A stretch of 64,000 nt of DNA from Sphingobium lactosutens DS20 (GTDB lineage: Bacteria; Pseudomonadota; Alphaproteobacteria; Sphingomonadales; Sphingomonadaceae). The translations under genes and the position numbers were made by a program. The stretch is from assembly GCF_000445105.1 (NCBI RefSeq), contig NZ_ATDP01000076.1, positions 1 through 64,000 of the forward strand. Reading direction: 5' to 3'. A model generated the notes under the pieces. The model made no database searches. It was not told where the DNA came from and saw only the letters and a program-made list of their open reading frames with translations. Within the stretch, counting starts at the first letter, position 1. Every line of letters begins with the position of its first letter. This document shows, piece by piece, positions 12,355 to 21,760 of this stretch.

Positions 12355-13008
12355 ATGAAATTCTTCGTCGACACCGCCGACACCGCCGACATTCGCGAAC
12401 TGGCCGCCACCGGCCTGCTGGACGGCGTCACCACCAACCCGACCCTGATCCACAAGTCGGGGCGCAAATTCATGGAAGTGGTGGAGGAAATCTGCGGCAT
12501 CGTCGATGGCCCCGTGTCCGCCGAAGTCGTGGCGCTCGACCATGAAACGATGATGAAGGAAGCGGAAATCCTGCGGAAGATCGCGGACAATGTCTGCATC
12601 AAGGTGCCGCTCACCATCGACGGGCTCAAGACCTGCAAGGCGCTGACGGACGAAGGTACGCTGGTCAACGTCACCCTCTGCTTCTCGGCCAACCAGGCGC
12701 TGCTCGCGGCGAAGGCGGGGGCCAGCTTCATTTCGCCCTTCGTCGGCCGTCACGACGATAATGGCTTTGATGGCCTGAAGCTGATCGAGGATATTCGCCT
12801 CATCTACGACAATTATCAGTTCGACACCGAAATCCTTGCTGCCTCGCTACGCCACCCGATTCATGTGCTGGAATGCGCGAAGATCGGCGCCGACGTCATC
12901 ACCGCCCCGCCCGCTGTCATCAAGATGCTGTCCAAGCATGTGCTGACCGACAAGGGGCTGGAAGGCTTCGCCGCCGACTGGGCGAAGACCGGCCAGACCA
13001 TCCTCTAA
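12355..13008 (+). CDS. FSA-type transaldolase
   Basis: A 217-residue small transaldolase of the FSA/TalC subfamily, which transfers or cleaves a dihydroxyacetone unit (transaldolase or fructose-6-phosphate aldolase activity cannot be separated by eye). Key features are MKFFVDTAD at the start, [10 protein letters not shown] (22-32), the Schiff-base lysine Lys83 in CIKVPLT, and SPFVGRHDD. The ATG at 12355 has GGAG eight bases upstream and gives the family-standard N-terminus; an upstream in-frame start does not. It would act in the non-oxidative pentose phosphate pathway. Confidence 0.93.
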   Translation: MKFFVDTADTADIRELAATGLLDGVTTNPTLIHKSGRKFMEVVEEICGIVDGPVSAEVVALDHETMMKEAEILRKIADNVCIKVPLTIDGLKTCKALTDEGTLVNVTLCFSANQALLAAKAGASFISPFVGRHDDNGFDGLKLIEDIRLIYDNYQFDTEILAASLRHPIHVLECAKIGADVITAPPAVIKMLSKHVLTDKGLEGFAADWAKTGQTIL

Positions 13009-13086
13009 ACCGGCATCGGGCGGGTCGCGACCGGAACCGCTGCCCCGTCCGGCTCATTGTGTCTTCGTAACAAGGAGGCACGCTGC

Positions 13087-13437
13087 ATGTTCGTTGCTGT
13101 CTATTGGTGGCGGGTCCATCCGGGCAAGGAGGATCAGTTTCGCGCCGCCTGGCGGCGCGGCACCGACCTTATCCGTGAAAAATATGGCAGTCTGGGGTCG
13201 CGCCTGCATCGCGACGCCGACGGACGCTTCGTCGGCTATGCCGAATGGCCCGACGAAGCGACCTGGCGCGCCGCCTTCGACCGCAAGATGGTCTATGACG
13301 ATCCTGCGACGCGCGCGGCCTTCGTCGACGCCATCGCCGAAGTGCCCGCGCACGCCCACCCCATTTTCACCATGACCGTGACCGACGACCTGCTCGCTCG
13401 TTCGGTCGCCAGCGCCGAGGAGCAAAGCCATGCGTGA
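13087..13437 (+). CDS. ABM-fold (antibiotic biosynthesis monooxygenase-like) protein
   Basis: A 116-residue ferredoxin-like dimeric fold protein. The opening AVYWWRVHPGKEDQFRAAWR and the following GSLGSRLHRDADGRFVGYAE match the ABM domain pattern. Such proteins range from small monooxygenases to binding proteins, so the substrate is not assignable. A strong AAGGAGG lies at 13072-13078, supporting ATG 13087. Its stop overlaps the start of a 30-codon membrane peptide by 8 bases, and a BCCT transporter follows. These may be co-expressed. Confidence 0.75.
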   Translation: MFVAVYWWRVHPGKEDQFRAAWRRGTDLIREKYGSLGSRLHRDADGRFVGYAEWPDEATWRAAFDRKMVYDDPATRAAFVDAIAEVPAHAHPIFTMTVTDDLLARSVASAEEQSHA

Positions 13438-13522
13438 TCCTGACAAGCCCGACCTCGGCTTCCTCTGGTTTTCCCTGTTGCTGACGGCAATCGGCCTGTT
13501 GCTGATGCTTTTCTATGGATGA
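13430..13522 (+). CDS. 30-residue single-pass membrane peptide
   Basis: ATG 13430 to TGA 13522 encodes 30 residues: a charged head (MRDPDKPDLG), then one hydrophobic helix (FLWFSLLLTAIGLLLMLFYG). The start overlaps the end of the ABM gene (ATGCGTGA), a classic coupling arrangement. A GAGGAGC stretch lies about 10 bases upstream. It is too short for routine gene calling. The fit to a transmembrane micro-protein is good, but conservation was not tested. Confidence 0.6.
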   Translation: MRDPDKPDLGFLWFSLLLTAIGLLLMLFYG

Positions 13523-13582
13523 TCGCCGGAACATCCGCCCGCGCGGCTGATTTTCGCCCTCACATAGATTAGGGGGAAGCGG

Positions 13583-15496
13583 ATGAAGACACGTATGAAT
13601 CCGCGCGTATTCTGGGGGGCATCGATCATCGTCGCCCTCATGCTGTCCAGCACGGTGATCGCGCCGGGCGCGTCGGACCAGATATTCAGCGCCGCGCAAA
13701 GCTGGGCCATCGACACATTCGGGTGGTTCTACGTCGCCTCGGTGGCGGCATTCGTGGTGGTCGTCCTGGTACTGGGATTTGGACCGGCCGGACGGCTGCG
13801 CCTTGGCCCCGACGATTCCGAACCCGATTTCCCCTATATGTCCTGGCTCGCCATGCTGTTTGCCGCGGGCATGGGCATCGGCCTCATGTATTTTGGGGTG
13901 GCCGAGCCGGTTCAGCATTATATTTCTCCGCCAGAGGCGGAGCCTGGCACGATATTGGCCGCGCGGGAGGCGATGGCCATCACCTTCCACCATTATGGCA
14001 TCCACGCCTGGGCGATCTATGCGCTGGTGGGGCTCAGCCTGGCCTATTTTTCCTACCGCCGGGGATTGCCGCTGACGCTGCGGTCGGGGCTGCACCCGAT
14101 ATTAGGCAAGCGCATTCACGGTCCGATGGGCGATGCGATCGACATATTCGCGGTGTGCGGCACCGTCTTCGGCGTGTCGACGTCGCTGGGTTTCGGCGTG
14201 TCGCAGATGACCGCTGGCCTTGCCTATAATTATGGCCTTGCCGACACGATTTCCCTGCAGGTGGGTGTCATTGTCGTGGTCATGGGCGCGGCCACCCTTT
14301 CGGTGCTCAGCGGGGCCGATCGGGGCGTGCGGCGCCTGTCGGAACTCAATCTCACGCTCGCTGTCCTGCTGATGCTGTTCGTCATGCTGTGGGGGCCGAC
14401 CCTGTTCCTGCTGAATGCCCTGGTGCAGAATTTCGGCCTCTATCTCGATCATTTCATCCAGCGCACCTTCACCCTCTACGCCTATGAACCGCGCGCCTGG
14501 ATGGCCGACTGGACCCTCTTCTACTGGGCGTGGTGGATCGCGTGGTCGCCCTTTGTCGGCATGTTCATCGCCCGGATTTCGCGCGGGCGCACGATCCGGG
14601 AATTCGTTGTCGGCGTGCTGTTCGTGCCGGCGGGCTTCACCTTCCTGTGGATGACGGTGTTCGGCAATACCGCGATCGCGCTGGATTTGGGCGCGGCGCA
14701 TGGGGCGATCGCCAAGGCGGTCGACGCCAATCTGTCGACTGCGCTGTTCAAATTCCTGGCCTATCTGCCCGGCGCGGGCTTCACGTCCGCTCTTGCCATC
14801 ACGCTGGTCGCGGTGTTCTTCATCACCTCCGCCGATTCCGGCGCGCTCGTGATCGATACGCTGGCATCGGGCGGAGCGGACGAAACGCCGCGCTGGCAGC
14901 GTGTCTATTGGTGCCTGCTGCTGGGCGTGACGGCGACATTGCTGCTGCTGGCAGGCGGCCTTGGCGCCTTGCAGACCGCGACCTTGCTCGCCGCGCTCCC
15001 CTTTTGCATCATCATGCTGTTGCTGGCCGTCGGCCTGGTGCGCCAGACCACGGCCGATCTGGAAGGCGTCGCCATCAGCGAGGATGCGCCCGCCGTCACC
15101 GAAAGGCTCAAGCGCCTGTTCGTGCCGGCCAGTAAAAGCGATATCACGCGCCAGATCGCCGACAATGGCATGCCCGCGCTGGAAACGGTGCGCGACGCGA
15201 TGCTGGAGGAAGGCTGGGCGGAAAGCGACGTGCAACGGCAGGAGGATGGCGCTGCGGTGCTGACCATCCGCTTCGGGCCTGAGCGCGTCTTTCGCTATCA
15301 TCTGACCCCCCGGTCTCGTCCGCTCGCCGCCTATACCGCGCTGGAGGCGTCGGAAAGCCGCCGCAGCCACGGCTGGATCATGTCCGGCGGATCGGAAGGG
15401 CAACAGCGCAAGCGCGATCTTACCGGCCTGTCGACCGAACAGATCACGCACGACATATTGCTGCATCTGGAAGGCTGGCGTCCCGTAGCGCCGTAA
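13583..15496 (+). CDS. BCCT-family betaine/carnitine/choline transporter
   Basis: A 637-residue inner-membrane uptake system for trimethylammonium or related osmolytes. The 12-helix BCCT core is clear: the segment AMLFAAGMGIGLMYFGVAEP (helix 3 glycine motif) and the signature WWIAWSPFVGMFIARISRGR. A cytosolic C-terminal tail of about 130 residues follows the last helix, as in BetT-type members, where such tails sense osmotic stress. ATG 13583 is preceded by GGGGAAG. No choline-oxidation genes are adjacent, so the substrate is unassigned. Confidence 0.93.
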   Translation: MKTRMNPRVFWGASIIVALMLSSTVIAPGASDQIFSAAQSWAIDTFGWFYVASVAAFVVVVLVLGFGPAGRLRLGPDDSEPDFPYMSWLAMLFAAGMGIGLMYFGVAEPVQHYISPPEAEPGTILAAREAMAITFHHYGIHAWAIYALVGLSLAYFSYRRGLPLTLRSGLHPILGKRIHGPMGDAIDIFAVCGTVFGVSTSLGFGVSQMTAGLAYNYGLADTISLQVGVIVVVMGAATLSVLSGADRGVRRLSELNLTLAVLLMLFVMLWGPTLFLLNALVQNFGLYLDHFIQRTFTLYAYEPRAWMADWTLFYWAWWIAWSPFVGMFIARISRGRTIREFVVGVLFVPAGFTFLWMTVFGNTAIALDLGAAHGAIAKAVDANLSTALFKFLAYLPGAGFTSALAITLVAVFFITSADSGALVIDTLASGGADETPRWQRVYWCLLLGVTATLLLLAGGLGALQTATLLAALPFCIIMLLLAVGLVRQTTADLEGVAISEDAPAVTERLKRLFVPASKSDITRQIADNGMPALETVRDAMLEEGWAESDVQRQEDGAAVLTIRFGPERVFRYHLTPRSRPLAAYTALEASESRRSHGWIMSGGSEGQQRKRDLTGLSTEQITHDILLHLEGWRPVAP

Positions 15497-15518
15497 AGCG
15501 CTGCCGACCGGTTCTGCG

Positions 15519-15595
15519 TGGCGACCCCGGCAGGATTCGAACCTGCGACCATCCGCTTAGAAGGCGGATGCTCTATCCAACTGAGCTACGGGGCC
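15519..15595 (-). tRNA. tRNA-Arg (anticodon TCT)
   Basis: Read on the minus strand it folds as a full cloverleaf: acceptor GGCCCCG with CGGGGTC (one G-U pair), D-arm GCTC/GAGC, anticodon stem TCCGC/GCGGA with loop CTTCTAA (anticodon TCT at 15559-15561), and T-arm with TTCGAAT. CCA is encoded (15519-15521). It decodes AGA/AGG, rare codons in this GC-rich genome. No integrase or attachment duplication is visible beside it. Confidence 0.97.
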
Positions 15596-15662
15596 GTGGC
15601 TTGCGCGATAGCGGCAGGGAAGGCCGCTTGCAATCGCCTGTCCGCCCGATAAGCAGGAAGCC

Positions 15663-16391
15663 ATGGACGACGGGGCGGTGCAAAGGATCGGGGCGGGGGC
15701 GCTCGGCGCGCGGCCGCTGCGCTATTATGATTTCTTCATGGCGGCCTTTGTCGCCATCCTGCTGCTGTCGAACCTCATCGGCGCCGCCAAGCTGTCGACG
15801 CTGGGTGGCGTGACGTTCGGCGCTGGCATCCTCTTCTTTCCGCTCGGCTATGTGCTGGGCGACGTGCTGACCGAAGCCTATGGCTATGCCCGCGCGCGCC
15901 GGTGCGTGTGGGCGGGCTTTGCCGCGATGCTGTTCATGGCGCTGATGAGCTGGGTCGTCGTCGCCTTGCCGCCGGCCGCCGGCTGGCCGGACCAGGCGGC
16001 CTATGAGGCGGTGTTCGGCAGCACCTGGCGCATCGTCTTTGCCTCGCTCATCGCCTTCTGGGCGGGGGAACTGGCCAACAGTTTCGTGCTGGCGCGGATG
16101 AAACTGCTGACCCAGGGGCGGCATCTGTGGATGCGCACCATCGGATCGACGGTCGTGGGGCAGGGGGTGGACAGCCTGCTTTTCTACCCGCTTGCTTTCT
16201 ACGGCGACTGGACCAATGCGCAGGTGGCGACCGTCATGGTGACGAACTGGGCGATGAAGGTTGGGTGGGAGGCGATATTGACGCCGGTCACCTATGCGGT
16301 GGTCGGCTTCGTCAAGCGGCGGGAAGGGCTGGACATCTACGACGAGGGCACGAATTTCACGCCCTTCCGCGCCAGCATCCCTCAGGGATAG
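15663..16391 (+). CDS. yhhQ: Queuosine precursor transporter (YhhQ/DUF165)
   Basis: A 242-residue inner-membrane protein with six or so hydrophobic helices, of the ECF-type vitamin-uptake-like DUF165 family. The E. coli member YhhQ imports preQ0/preQ1 for queuosine in tRNA. The signatures are [40 protein letters not shown] and [10 protein letters not shown]. The family usually runs near 220-240 residues. Its 3' end overlaps the convergent truA stop by 10 bp. Confidence 0.9.
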   Translation: MDDGAVQRIGAGALGARPLRYYDFFMAAFVAILLLSNLIGAAKLSTLGGVTFGAGILFFPLGYVLGDVLTEAYGYARARRCVWAGFAAMLFMALMSWVVVALPPAAGWPDQAAYEAVFGSTWRIVFASLIAFWAGELANSFVLARMKLLTQGRHLWMRTIGSTVVGQGVDSLLFYPLAFYGDWTNAQVATVMVTNWAMKVGWEAILTPVTYAVVGFVKRREGLDIYDEGTNFTPFRASIPQG

Positions 16392-17122
16392 GTCGCGCTT
16401 ACGAAATACAGGCCATCGGGCGGCGCATTGAGGCCGAGCGCCGCGCGGTCCTTCGCCTCCAGGGCGTCGCGCAGGTCATTGGCGGTCCAGCGCCCCATGC
16501 CGACCATGGCGAGGCAGCCCACCATGGAACGCACCTGATGATGCAGGAAGGAGCGGGCGGCGGCATGGATGGCTATGCGGTCGCCCAGCCTTTCCACATC
16601 CAGCCGGTCTAGCGTTTTCACCGGACTGTGCGCCTGGCAATGGGCGGACCGGAATGTCGTGAAATCATGGCTCCCCACCAGATGCTGCGCCGCTGCGTGC
16701 ATGGCGTCGGCATCGAGCGGCTGGATGACGCGCCAGACCAGCCCGGCATCGACGGTCAGCGGCGCGCGGCGATTGGCGATGCGGTAGACATAGGATCGCC
16801 CGACGCAGGAAAAGCGCGCATGCCAGTCGTCCGCCACCGTTTCGCACGCCAGGATGGCGACCGGTGCGGGCCGCATCCGCGCGTTGATCGCCTCCATCAG
16901 GCGGAAGGGGGTGATGTCTTTGCCAATATCGGCATGGGCGCGCATCGCCAGGCCATGCACCCCGGCATCCGTCCGTCCGGCGGCATGGATCACCGTCGTC
17001 TCACCAGTGACGGCGGCGATTGCATCCTCGATCGTCTGCTGGACGCTCGGCCCATGCGCCTGCCGCTGCCAGCCCATGAAGGGTCGGCCGTCAAATTCGA
17101 CGGTGAAGGCAAAGCGGGGCAT
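16382..17122 (-). CDS. truA: tRNA pseudouridine(38-40) synthase
   Basis: It makes pseudouridine at positions 38-40 of the tRNA anticodon arm. The 246-residue product has the catalytic Asp52 in GRTDAGVHG, the N-terminal strand [14 protein letters not shown], and the C-terminal [11 protein letters not shown] motif. The length is standard. It lies downstream of fmt on the same strand, 92 bp away, and could be cotranscribed with it as two tRNA-maturation genes. Confidence 0.97.
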   Translation of the reverse strand: MPRFAFTVEFDGRPFMGWQRQAHGPSVQQTIEDAIAAVTGETTVIHAAGRTDAGVHGLAMRAHADIGKDITPFRLMEAINARMRPAPVAILACETVADDWHARFSCVGRSYVYRIANRRAPLTVDAGLVWRVIQPLDADAMHAAAQHLVGSHDFTTFRSAHCQAHSPVKTLDRLDVERLGDRIAIHAAARSFLHHQVRSMVGCLAMVGMGRWTANDLRDALEAKDRAALGLNAPPDGLYFVSATYP

Positions 17123-17214
17123 GATCCTACCCCCGTGCGTTTCGAATGGCGTGCGGCAACGGGCTGAGTTGCGCTTTCCGTATCTCGATACGATGGAAGC
17201 GACCGGGGGTGCTC

Positions 17215-18123
17215 TTACCCATCCACCCGGCTCCCGGCCGGCATCTCAAAGCCGCGCAGCAATTCGCCCGGGCTCATGGCGCCCTTGCCCGCGCGCTGGA
17301 TCAGCGTGGGGCGGATCGCGTCATGGCCGCACCCGATCAGCAGGCTGTCATCCAGCAACTCGCCCGGTGCGCCGGCATGATGTTCGACATGGGCGGCCAG
17401 GATACGGAACCGCTCACCTTGATAGGCGAAGAACGCGCCGGGAAAGGGATTGAAGGCGCGGACCTGCCGCTCGATCGCATGGGCGTCCTGCGTGAAGTCG
17501 ATGCGCGATTCCGCCTTGTCGATCTTGGCGGCATAGGTGACGCCCTCTTCCGGCTGAGGCATGGGCGGATGCAGCGTCAGGTCGTCCAGCACCTCGACCA
17601 TCAATTCCGCCCCGGCATCGGCCAGTTCCTGCGTCAGCGCGCCCGCCGTCTTGCCCTCGATCGGGGTGACATGCTTGGCGCGCATCGGACCGGTGTCCAG
17701 CCCGGCCTCCATGTCCATGATAGTGACGCCGGTCACATTGTCGCCCGCCAGGATGGCGCGCTGGATCGGCGCCGCCCCGCGCCAGCGGGGTAACAGCGAG
17801 GCGTGAATGTTCATGCAGCCATGGCGCGGCGCGGCCAAAATGGCCGGTGGCAGGATCAGCCCATAGGCCGCCACCACCGCGACATCGGCCTCCAGCGCGG
17901 CGAAGGCCGCCTGGGTGTCGCCGTCCTTTAGCGACAGGGGCGTGCGCACCTCCAGGCCCAGCGCTTCGGCGCGCTGATGCACGGGCGACGCGCGCAGTCC
18001 CTTGCCGCGGCCGGCGGGGCGGGGCGGCTGGCTGTAGACGGCGGCGATCTCATGACCGGCCGCCACCAGCGCGTCGAGAGCCGGAACGGCGAATTCGGGG
18101 GTGCCCATATAGATGATACGCAT
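17215..18123 (-). CDS. fmt: Methionyl-tRNA formyltransferase
   Basis: It formylates initiator Met-tRNA using 10-formyltetrahydrofolate. The 302-residue product has the N-terminal [17 protein letters not shown], the active-site segment [20 protein letters not shown] with catalytic Asn and His, and the conserved GLDTGPM Asp loop. A C-terminal OB-like domain follows. The partner gene def is close by (18835) but on the opposite strand, with recR between, so this is not the classical def-fmt operon. Confidence 0.97.
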   Translation of the reverse strand: MRIIYMGTPEFAVPALDALVAAGHEIAAVYSQPPRPAGRGKGLRASPVHQRAEALGLEVRTPLSLKDGDTQAAFAALEADVAVVAAYGLILPPAILAAPRHGCMNIHASLLPRWRGAAPIQRAILAGDNVTGVTIMDMEAGLDTGPMRAKHVTPIEGKTAGALTQELADAGAELMVEVLDDLTLHPPMPQPEEGVTYAAKIDKAESRIDFTQDAHAIERQVRAFNPFPGAFFAYQGERFRILAAHVEHHAGAPGELLDDSLLIGCGHDAIRPTLIQRAGKGAMSPGELLRGFEMPAGSRVDG

Positions 18124-18177
18124 GATCGGCTCCTCAAACCCCTTGTCGATGGGACATGCAACCCCTTATCTCACCTT

Positions 18178-18774
18178 ATGGCTTCACCAGAAATCGAGAC
18201 GCTGACGCAGGCGCTGTCCCGCTTGCCCGGCCTTGGCCCCCGGTCGGCGCGGCGCGCGGTGCTGCACCTGCTCAAGCGGCGGGAGGGGGCCATGGAGCCA
18301 TTGCTGCGCGCTTTGGAGGCGGTGAACGAACGGCTCGTCACCTGTCATCTGTGCGGCAATGTCGACACGGTCGATCCCTGCGGCATCTGTGCCGATCCGC
18401 GCCGTGACCCGCGGGCGCTGTGCGTGGTGGAGGATGTGTCGGACCTGTGGGCGCTCGACAAGTCGCGCCTGTTTCCCGGCCGCTTTCATGTATTGGGCGG
18501 GCGGCTTTCCGCGCTGGACGGGGTCCGGCCGGAGGATCTGACCATCGATGCGCTGGTCGCGCGCGTGGAGGCGGGCGGCATTGATGAGGTGGTGCTGGCG
18601 ATGAATGCCACGCTGGAGGGGCAGACTACCGCCCATTATCTCGCCGAGCGGCTGGAGCGTTTTCCGATCCGGCTGACGCAACTGGCCCATGGCGTGCCGG
18701 TGGGGGGAGAGCTGGACTATCTGGACGAAGGCACGCTGGCGCAGGCGTTGCGGGCGCGGCGACCGGTGGGCTGA
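18178..18774 (+). CDS. recR: Recombination mediator RecR
   Basis: RecR works with RecO (and RecF) to load RecA on gapped DNA. The 198-residue product has the helix-hairpin-helix region [19 protein letters not shown], a C4 zinc finger ([16 protein letters not shown]), and a Toprim domain beginning [14 protein letters not shown]. The ATG at 18178 gives the family-standard length; upstream in-frame sequence overlaps the fmt promoter region. It is divergent from fmt by 54 bp. dnaX and the YbaB gene, frequent partners, are absent here. Confidence 0.97.
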   Translation: MASPEIETLTQALSRLPGLGPRSARRAVLHLLKRREGAMEPLLRALEAVNERLVTCHLCGNVDTVDPCGICADPRRDPRALCVVEDVSDLWALDKSRLFPGRFHVLGGRLSALDGVRPEDLTIDALVARVEAGGIDEVVLAMNATLEGQTTAHYLAERLERFPIRLTQLAHGVPVGGELDYLDEGTLAQALRARRPVG

Positions 18775-18794
18775 GGCGCGCAGACGCGTTGCAG

Positions 18795-18812
18795 GCGGCT
18801 TGATAAAGCCGC
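18795..18812 (+). terminator. Hairpin between recR and def
   Basis: A 7-bp perfect stem (GCGGCTT with AAGCCGC) closes a GATA loop in the 60-bp gap between the two genes. No T-run follows, so it may be a weak terminator or a mRNA-stabilising hairpin rather than an intrinsic terminator. Confidence 0.4.
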
Positions 18813-18834
18813 ACGTTCCGCCTATGTTCGGCGT

Positions 18835-19365
18835 ATGGCAATCCGTCCCATTCTCGAAGCGCCCGATCCCCGGCTGCGCACCATTTCGACCCGTGTCGAG
18901 GCGATCGACGACGATCTGCAAACGCTGATCGACGATATGTTCGACACCATGTATGACGCGCCCGGGATCGGCCTTGCTGCCATTCAGGTGGACGTGCCCA
19001 AGCGGGTGCTCGTCATCGACCTGCAGGAACCTGAATCGGATGAGGAAGGCGCGCCACCGGTCAAGAATCCGATGGTGTTCATCAACCCGGAAATCCTCAA
19101 AGGATCGGACGACCTGTCCGTCTATAATGAGGGCTGCCTGTCGGTTCCCGACCAGTTTGCCGAGGTCGAACGGCCCTCCGTGATCCGCGCCAGCTGGATG
19201 GACCGCGAAGGCCGTATTCATGAGGAACAGCTGGACGGGTTGCTCGCCACCTGCCTCCAGCATGAGATGGATCATCTGGAGGGCATCCTCTTCATCGACC
19301 ATCTTTCGCGCCTGAAGCGCGACATGCTGATGAAGAAACTCAACAAGGCGCGCCGCGCGGCGTGA
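18835..19365 (+). CDS. def: Peptide deformylase
   Basis: A metalloenzyme that removes the formyl group from nascent proteins. The 176-residue product has all three PDF motifs: GIGLAAIQV (45-53), EGCLSVP with metal ligand Cys101, and QHEMDHLEG with ligands His143 and His147 and catalytic Glu144. The length is typical of type I enzymes. It follows recR in the same direction. The C-terminal region is rich in basic residues (KRDMLMKKLNKARRAA). Confidence 0.97.
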   Translation: MAIRPILEAPDPRLRTISTRVEAIDDDLQTLIDDMFDTMYDAPGIGLAAIQVDVPKRVLVIDLQEPESDEEGAPPVKNPMVFINPEILKGSDDLSVYNEGCLSVPDQFAEVERPSVIRASWMDREGRIHEEQLDGLLATCLQHEMDHLEGILFIDHLSRLKRDMLMKKLNKARRAA

Positions 19366-19409
19366 TGGCCGCAGTGCCCAAAAGCGTTAGCTAATCGCGT
19401 TCGTTCTCC

Positions 19410-19512
19410 CCCGTTCGTGCTGAGTAGGGGCTGAGCGAAGTCGAAGATCCGTATCGAAGCATCCTGCGATACGCCATTTCGACAAGCTCAATGGCCACTC
19501 AGGACGAACGGG
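19410..19512. repeat. Long inverted repeat, CGTTCGT...ACGAACG family
   Basis: The ends are inverted: CCGTTCGTGCTGAGT near the left and ACTCAGGACGAACGG at the right. Inner arms GAGCGAAGTCGAA/TTTCGACAAGCTC and CGTATCGAAG/CTGCGATACG also pair. This predicts one long imperfect hairpin of about 100 bp between def and phoB, whose 3' ends converge here. A second copy of the same design is at about 59625-59733. It could act as a bidirectional transcript end or a REP-like element. Confidence 0.75.
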
Positions 19513-19543
19513 CAGCGTTAGCAAAGGCGAGTAGCCGCCAGCC

Positions 19544-20245
19544 TCAGGCCACGCCATCCGTGTCCAGCGCATAACCCGCCGATCGCACGGTGCGGATGAT
19601 ATCCTGATATTGCCCATCGGCGTTGATCGCCTTGCGCAGGCGGCGGATATGGACGTCGACCGTGCGCAGCTCAATGTCGCTATCCTGGCCCCAGACGCTG
19701 TCGAGCAGCCGCTCGCGCGAGAAAACCCAGCCGGGATGCTCCAGGAAATGCTTGAGCAGGCGGAATTCGGTGGGGCCAAGCGGGATGACCTGGCCGGAAC
19801 GGCGGACCTTGTGGCCGACCGTGTCCATTTCCACATCGGCAAAGGTCAGCGTCTCGCCTGCCAGCGCCGGGCGGACGCGGCGCAGCACTGCGCCGACGCG
19901 CGCCACCAGTTCGCGTGGCGAAAAGGGCTTGGTCACATAATCGTCCGCGCCCGTTTCCAAGCCGCGCACGCGATCTTCTTCCTCGCCGCGCGCGGTCAGC
20001 ATGATGATGGGCACATTGGCGGTGCCGCTCATGCGGCGCAGGCGGCGGCATACTTCGATCCCCGACAGGCTTTCCACCATCCAGTCGAGCAGGACGATGT
20101 CTGGCACGCTTTCCTGCGCCATCAGCAGCGCTTCTTCGCCATCGACGGTGTGGGACACGTCGAAATCCTCGCGCTTGAAATGCCAGATCAACAGCTCGGC
20201 AAGCGCCGCGTCATCTTCCACCAGCAGCATCTTGGCCCGCGGCAT
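19544..20245 (-). CDS. phoB: Phosphate regulon response regulator PhoB
   Basis: A 233-residue OmpR-type regulator that activates phosphate-starvation genes when phosphorylated by PhoR. The receiver domain has Asp54 in DIVLLDWM, acidic residues in LLVEDDAALAE, and the switch TARGEEEDRV. The winged helix is at the C-terminus (TVDVHIRRLRKAI). The ATG at 20245 has GGAGG seven bases upstream and begins two bases after the phoU stop; an in-frame TTG six bases earlier is less likely. It is the last gene of phoR-pstSCAB-phoU-phoB. Confidence 0.96.
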   Translation of the reverse strand: MPRAKMLLVEDDAALAELLIWHFKREDFDVSHTVDGEEALLMAQESVPDIVLLDWMVESLSGIEVCRRLRRMSGTANVPIIMLTARGEEEDRVRGLETGADDYVTKPFSPRELVARVGAVLRRVRPALAGETLTFADVEMDTVGHKVRRSGQVIPLGPTEFRLLKHFLEHPGWVFSRERLLDSVWGQDSDIELRTVDVHIRRLRKAINADGQYQDIIRTVRSAGYALDTDGVA

Positions 20246-20247
20246 GC

Positions 20248-20943
20248 TCAATCCTCCATCTGGATGTCGGGGCCGCGTTCCCGTTCGGGCAATGTCTTGC
20301 CCGTTGCGGCATAATAGACCATTTCAGCGACGTTGGTCGAATGATCGCCGATGCGTTCGATATTCTTTGCGATGAACAGCAGATGCGCGCATTCGCTGAT
20401 CGTCTTGGGATTTTCGACCATGTAGGTCACCAGTGTGCGGAACACGCTGTTGTAGAAATCGTCCACCACCGTATCGCGTTCGACCACGGCCAAGGCCAGA
20501 TCAGCGTCGCGCGCGGCATAGGCGTTGAGTACGTCATGCACCATCTCGCCCGCGACCTGCCCCATGGACGGCAGCAGCGAAATCGGCTCGACGGTCCGGC
20601 TGTTGGTCGCGACCAGCGGCACGCGCTTGGCAATATTCTTGGCATAGTCGCCGATCCGCTCGACGACGCTGACGATCTTCAATGCCGCGATCACGTCGCG
20701 CAGGTCGTTGGCCATCGGCGCGCGCAGCGCGATCACCTCCACCACCAGCTTTTCGACCTCGGCCTCGATCGCGTCGATGCGCCTGTCATCGGCGACGACC
20801 TCCGCGGCCAAGACCTTGTCGTGGCGTTGCAGCGCGAGCATCGCATTTTCGATGGCCGCCTCAGCCCGGCCCCCCATTTCGGCGATCAGCCCGCGCAGCC
20901 GGTCGATTTCCTCGTCAAACGCCTTGATTGTATGTTCTGCCAT
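20248..20943 (-). CDS. phoU: Phosphate signalling protein PhoU
   Basis: A 231-residue all-helical cytoplasmic protein that links the Pst transporter to PhoR and limits phosphate uptake. Two repeats of the PhoU three-helix unit can be seen: IDRLRGLIAEMGGRAEAAIE in the first half and VAGEMVHDVLNAYAARDADL in the second. Acidic metal-cluster residues recur (ERIGDYAKNIAKR, then ERIGDHSTNVAE). It lies between pstB and phoB, and GGAGAG precedes the ATG. Confidence 0.96.
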   Translation of the reverse strand: MAEHTIKAFDEEIDRLRGLIAEMGGRAEAAIENAMLALQRHDKVLAAEVVADDRRIDAIEAEVEKLVVEVIALRAPMANDLRDVIAALKIVSVVERIGDYAKNIAKRVPLVATNSRTVEPISLLPSMGQVAGEMVHDVLNAYAARDADLALAVVERDTVVDDFYNSVFRTLVTYMVENPKTISECAHLLFIAKNIERIGDHSTNVAEMVYYAATGKTLPERERGPDIQMED

Positions 20944-20963
20944 GATGCTTCTCTCCGCGCGGA

Positions 20964-21752
20964 TCAGCCGTAGCGACCCGTGATATAATCCTTGGTCCGC
21001 TCCGCCTTGGGATTGGTGAAGATGTCGGACGTCACGCCATATTCGACCAGTTCGCCCAGATGGAAGAAGGCGGTGCGCTGCGACACGCGGGCCGCCTGCT
21101 GCATATTATGGGTAACGATCACGATGGCGTAACGGCCGCGCAATTCGTGGATCAGTTCCTCGATCTTGGCGGTCGCGATCGGGTCGAGCGCCGAGCAGGG
21201 TTCGTCCATCAGGATGACTTCTGGTTCGACCGCGATGGCGCGGCCGATGCACAGGCGCTGCTGCTGCCCACCCGACAGGGCTGTGCCGCTGTCTTGTAGC
21301 CGGTCCTTCACTTCTTCCCACAAGCCCGCGCGGCGAAGCGATTTTTCGACGATCACGTCCATGTCCGCTTTCGACGCGGCCAGGCCGTGGATCCGCGGGC
21401 CATAGGCGATATTTTCGTAGATCGACTTGGGGAAGGGATTGGGTTTCTGGAATACCATGCCGACGCGCGCGCGCAGCTGCACGACGTCCATCGACGGGGC
21501 GTAGATATCTTCGCCATCCAGCGTGATCGTGCCTTCGACCCGCGCCGACGCCACGGTGTCGTTCATGCGGTTCAGCGTCCGCAGGAACGTGGACTTGCCG
21601 CATCCCGACGGGCCGATGAAGGCGGTGACATTGTCCATGTCGACGTCGATGGAGACGCCCTTGATCGCCTGCTTGGGGCCGTAGAAGACCTTGACGTCAC
21701 GCGCGGTCATCTTCGGATTGGCCGGGGCCAGGCTTTTTTGTTCGTCAGTCAT
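20964..21752 (-). CDS. pstB: Phosphate ABC transporter ATP-binding protein
   Basis: The ATPase of the high-affinity Pst phosphate importer, acting as a dimer under PstCA. The product (262 residues from ATG 21752) has Walker [10 protein letters not shown], the Q-loop region [20 protein letters not shown], the signature LSGGQQQR, and Walker [18 protein letters not shown] at 21767, which would overlap pstA, is an alternative start. The chosen ATG follows the pstA stop by 8 bases. It is part of the phoR-pst-phoUB operon. Confidence 0.97.
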   Translation of the reverse strand: MTDEQKSLAPANPKMTARDVKVFYGPKQAIKGVSIDVDMDNVTAFIGPSGCGKSTFLRTLNRMNDTVASARVEGTITLDGEDIYAPSMDVVQLRARVGMVFQKPNPFPKSIYENIAYGPRIHGLAASKADMDVIVEKSLRRAGLWEEVKDRLQDSGTALSGGQQQRLCIGRAIAVEPEVILMDEPCSALDPIATAKIEELIHELRGRYAIVIVTHNMQQAARVSQRTAFFHLGELVEYGVTSDIFTNPKAERTKDYITGRYG

Positions 21753-21760
21753 GGGGCTGA

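Noticed and set aside
15519..15595. tRNA-Arg as an integration site of a genomic island
   Set aside because: No integrase, repeated attachment sequence or composition change is visible on either side.
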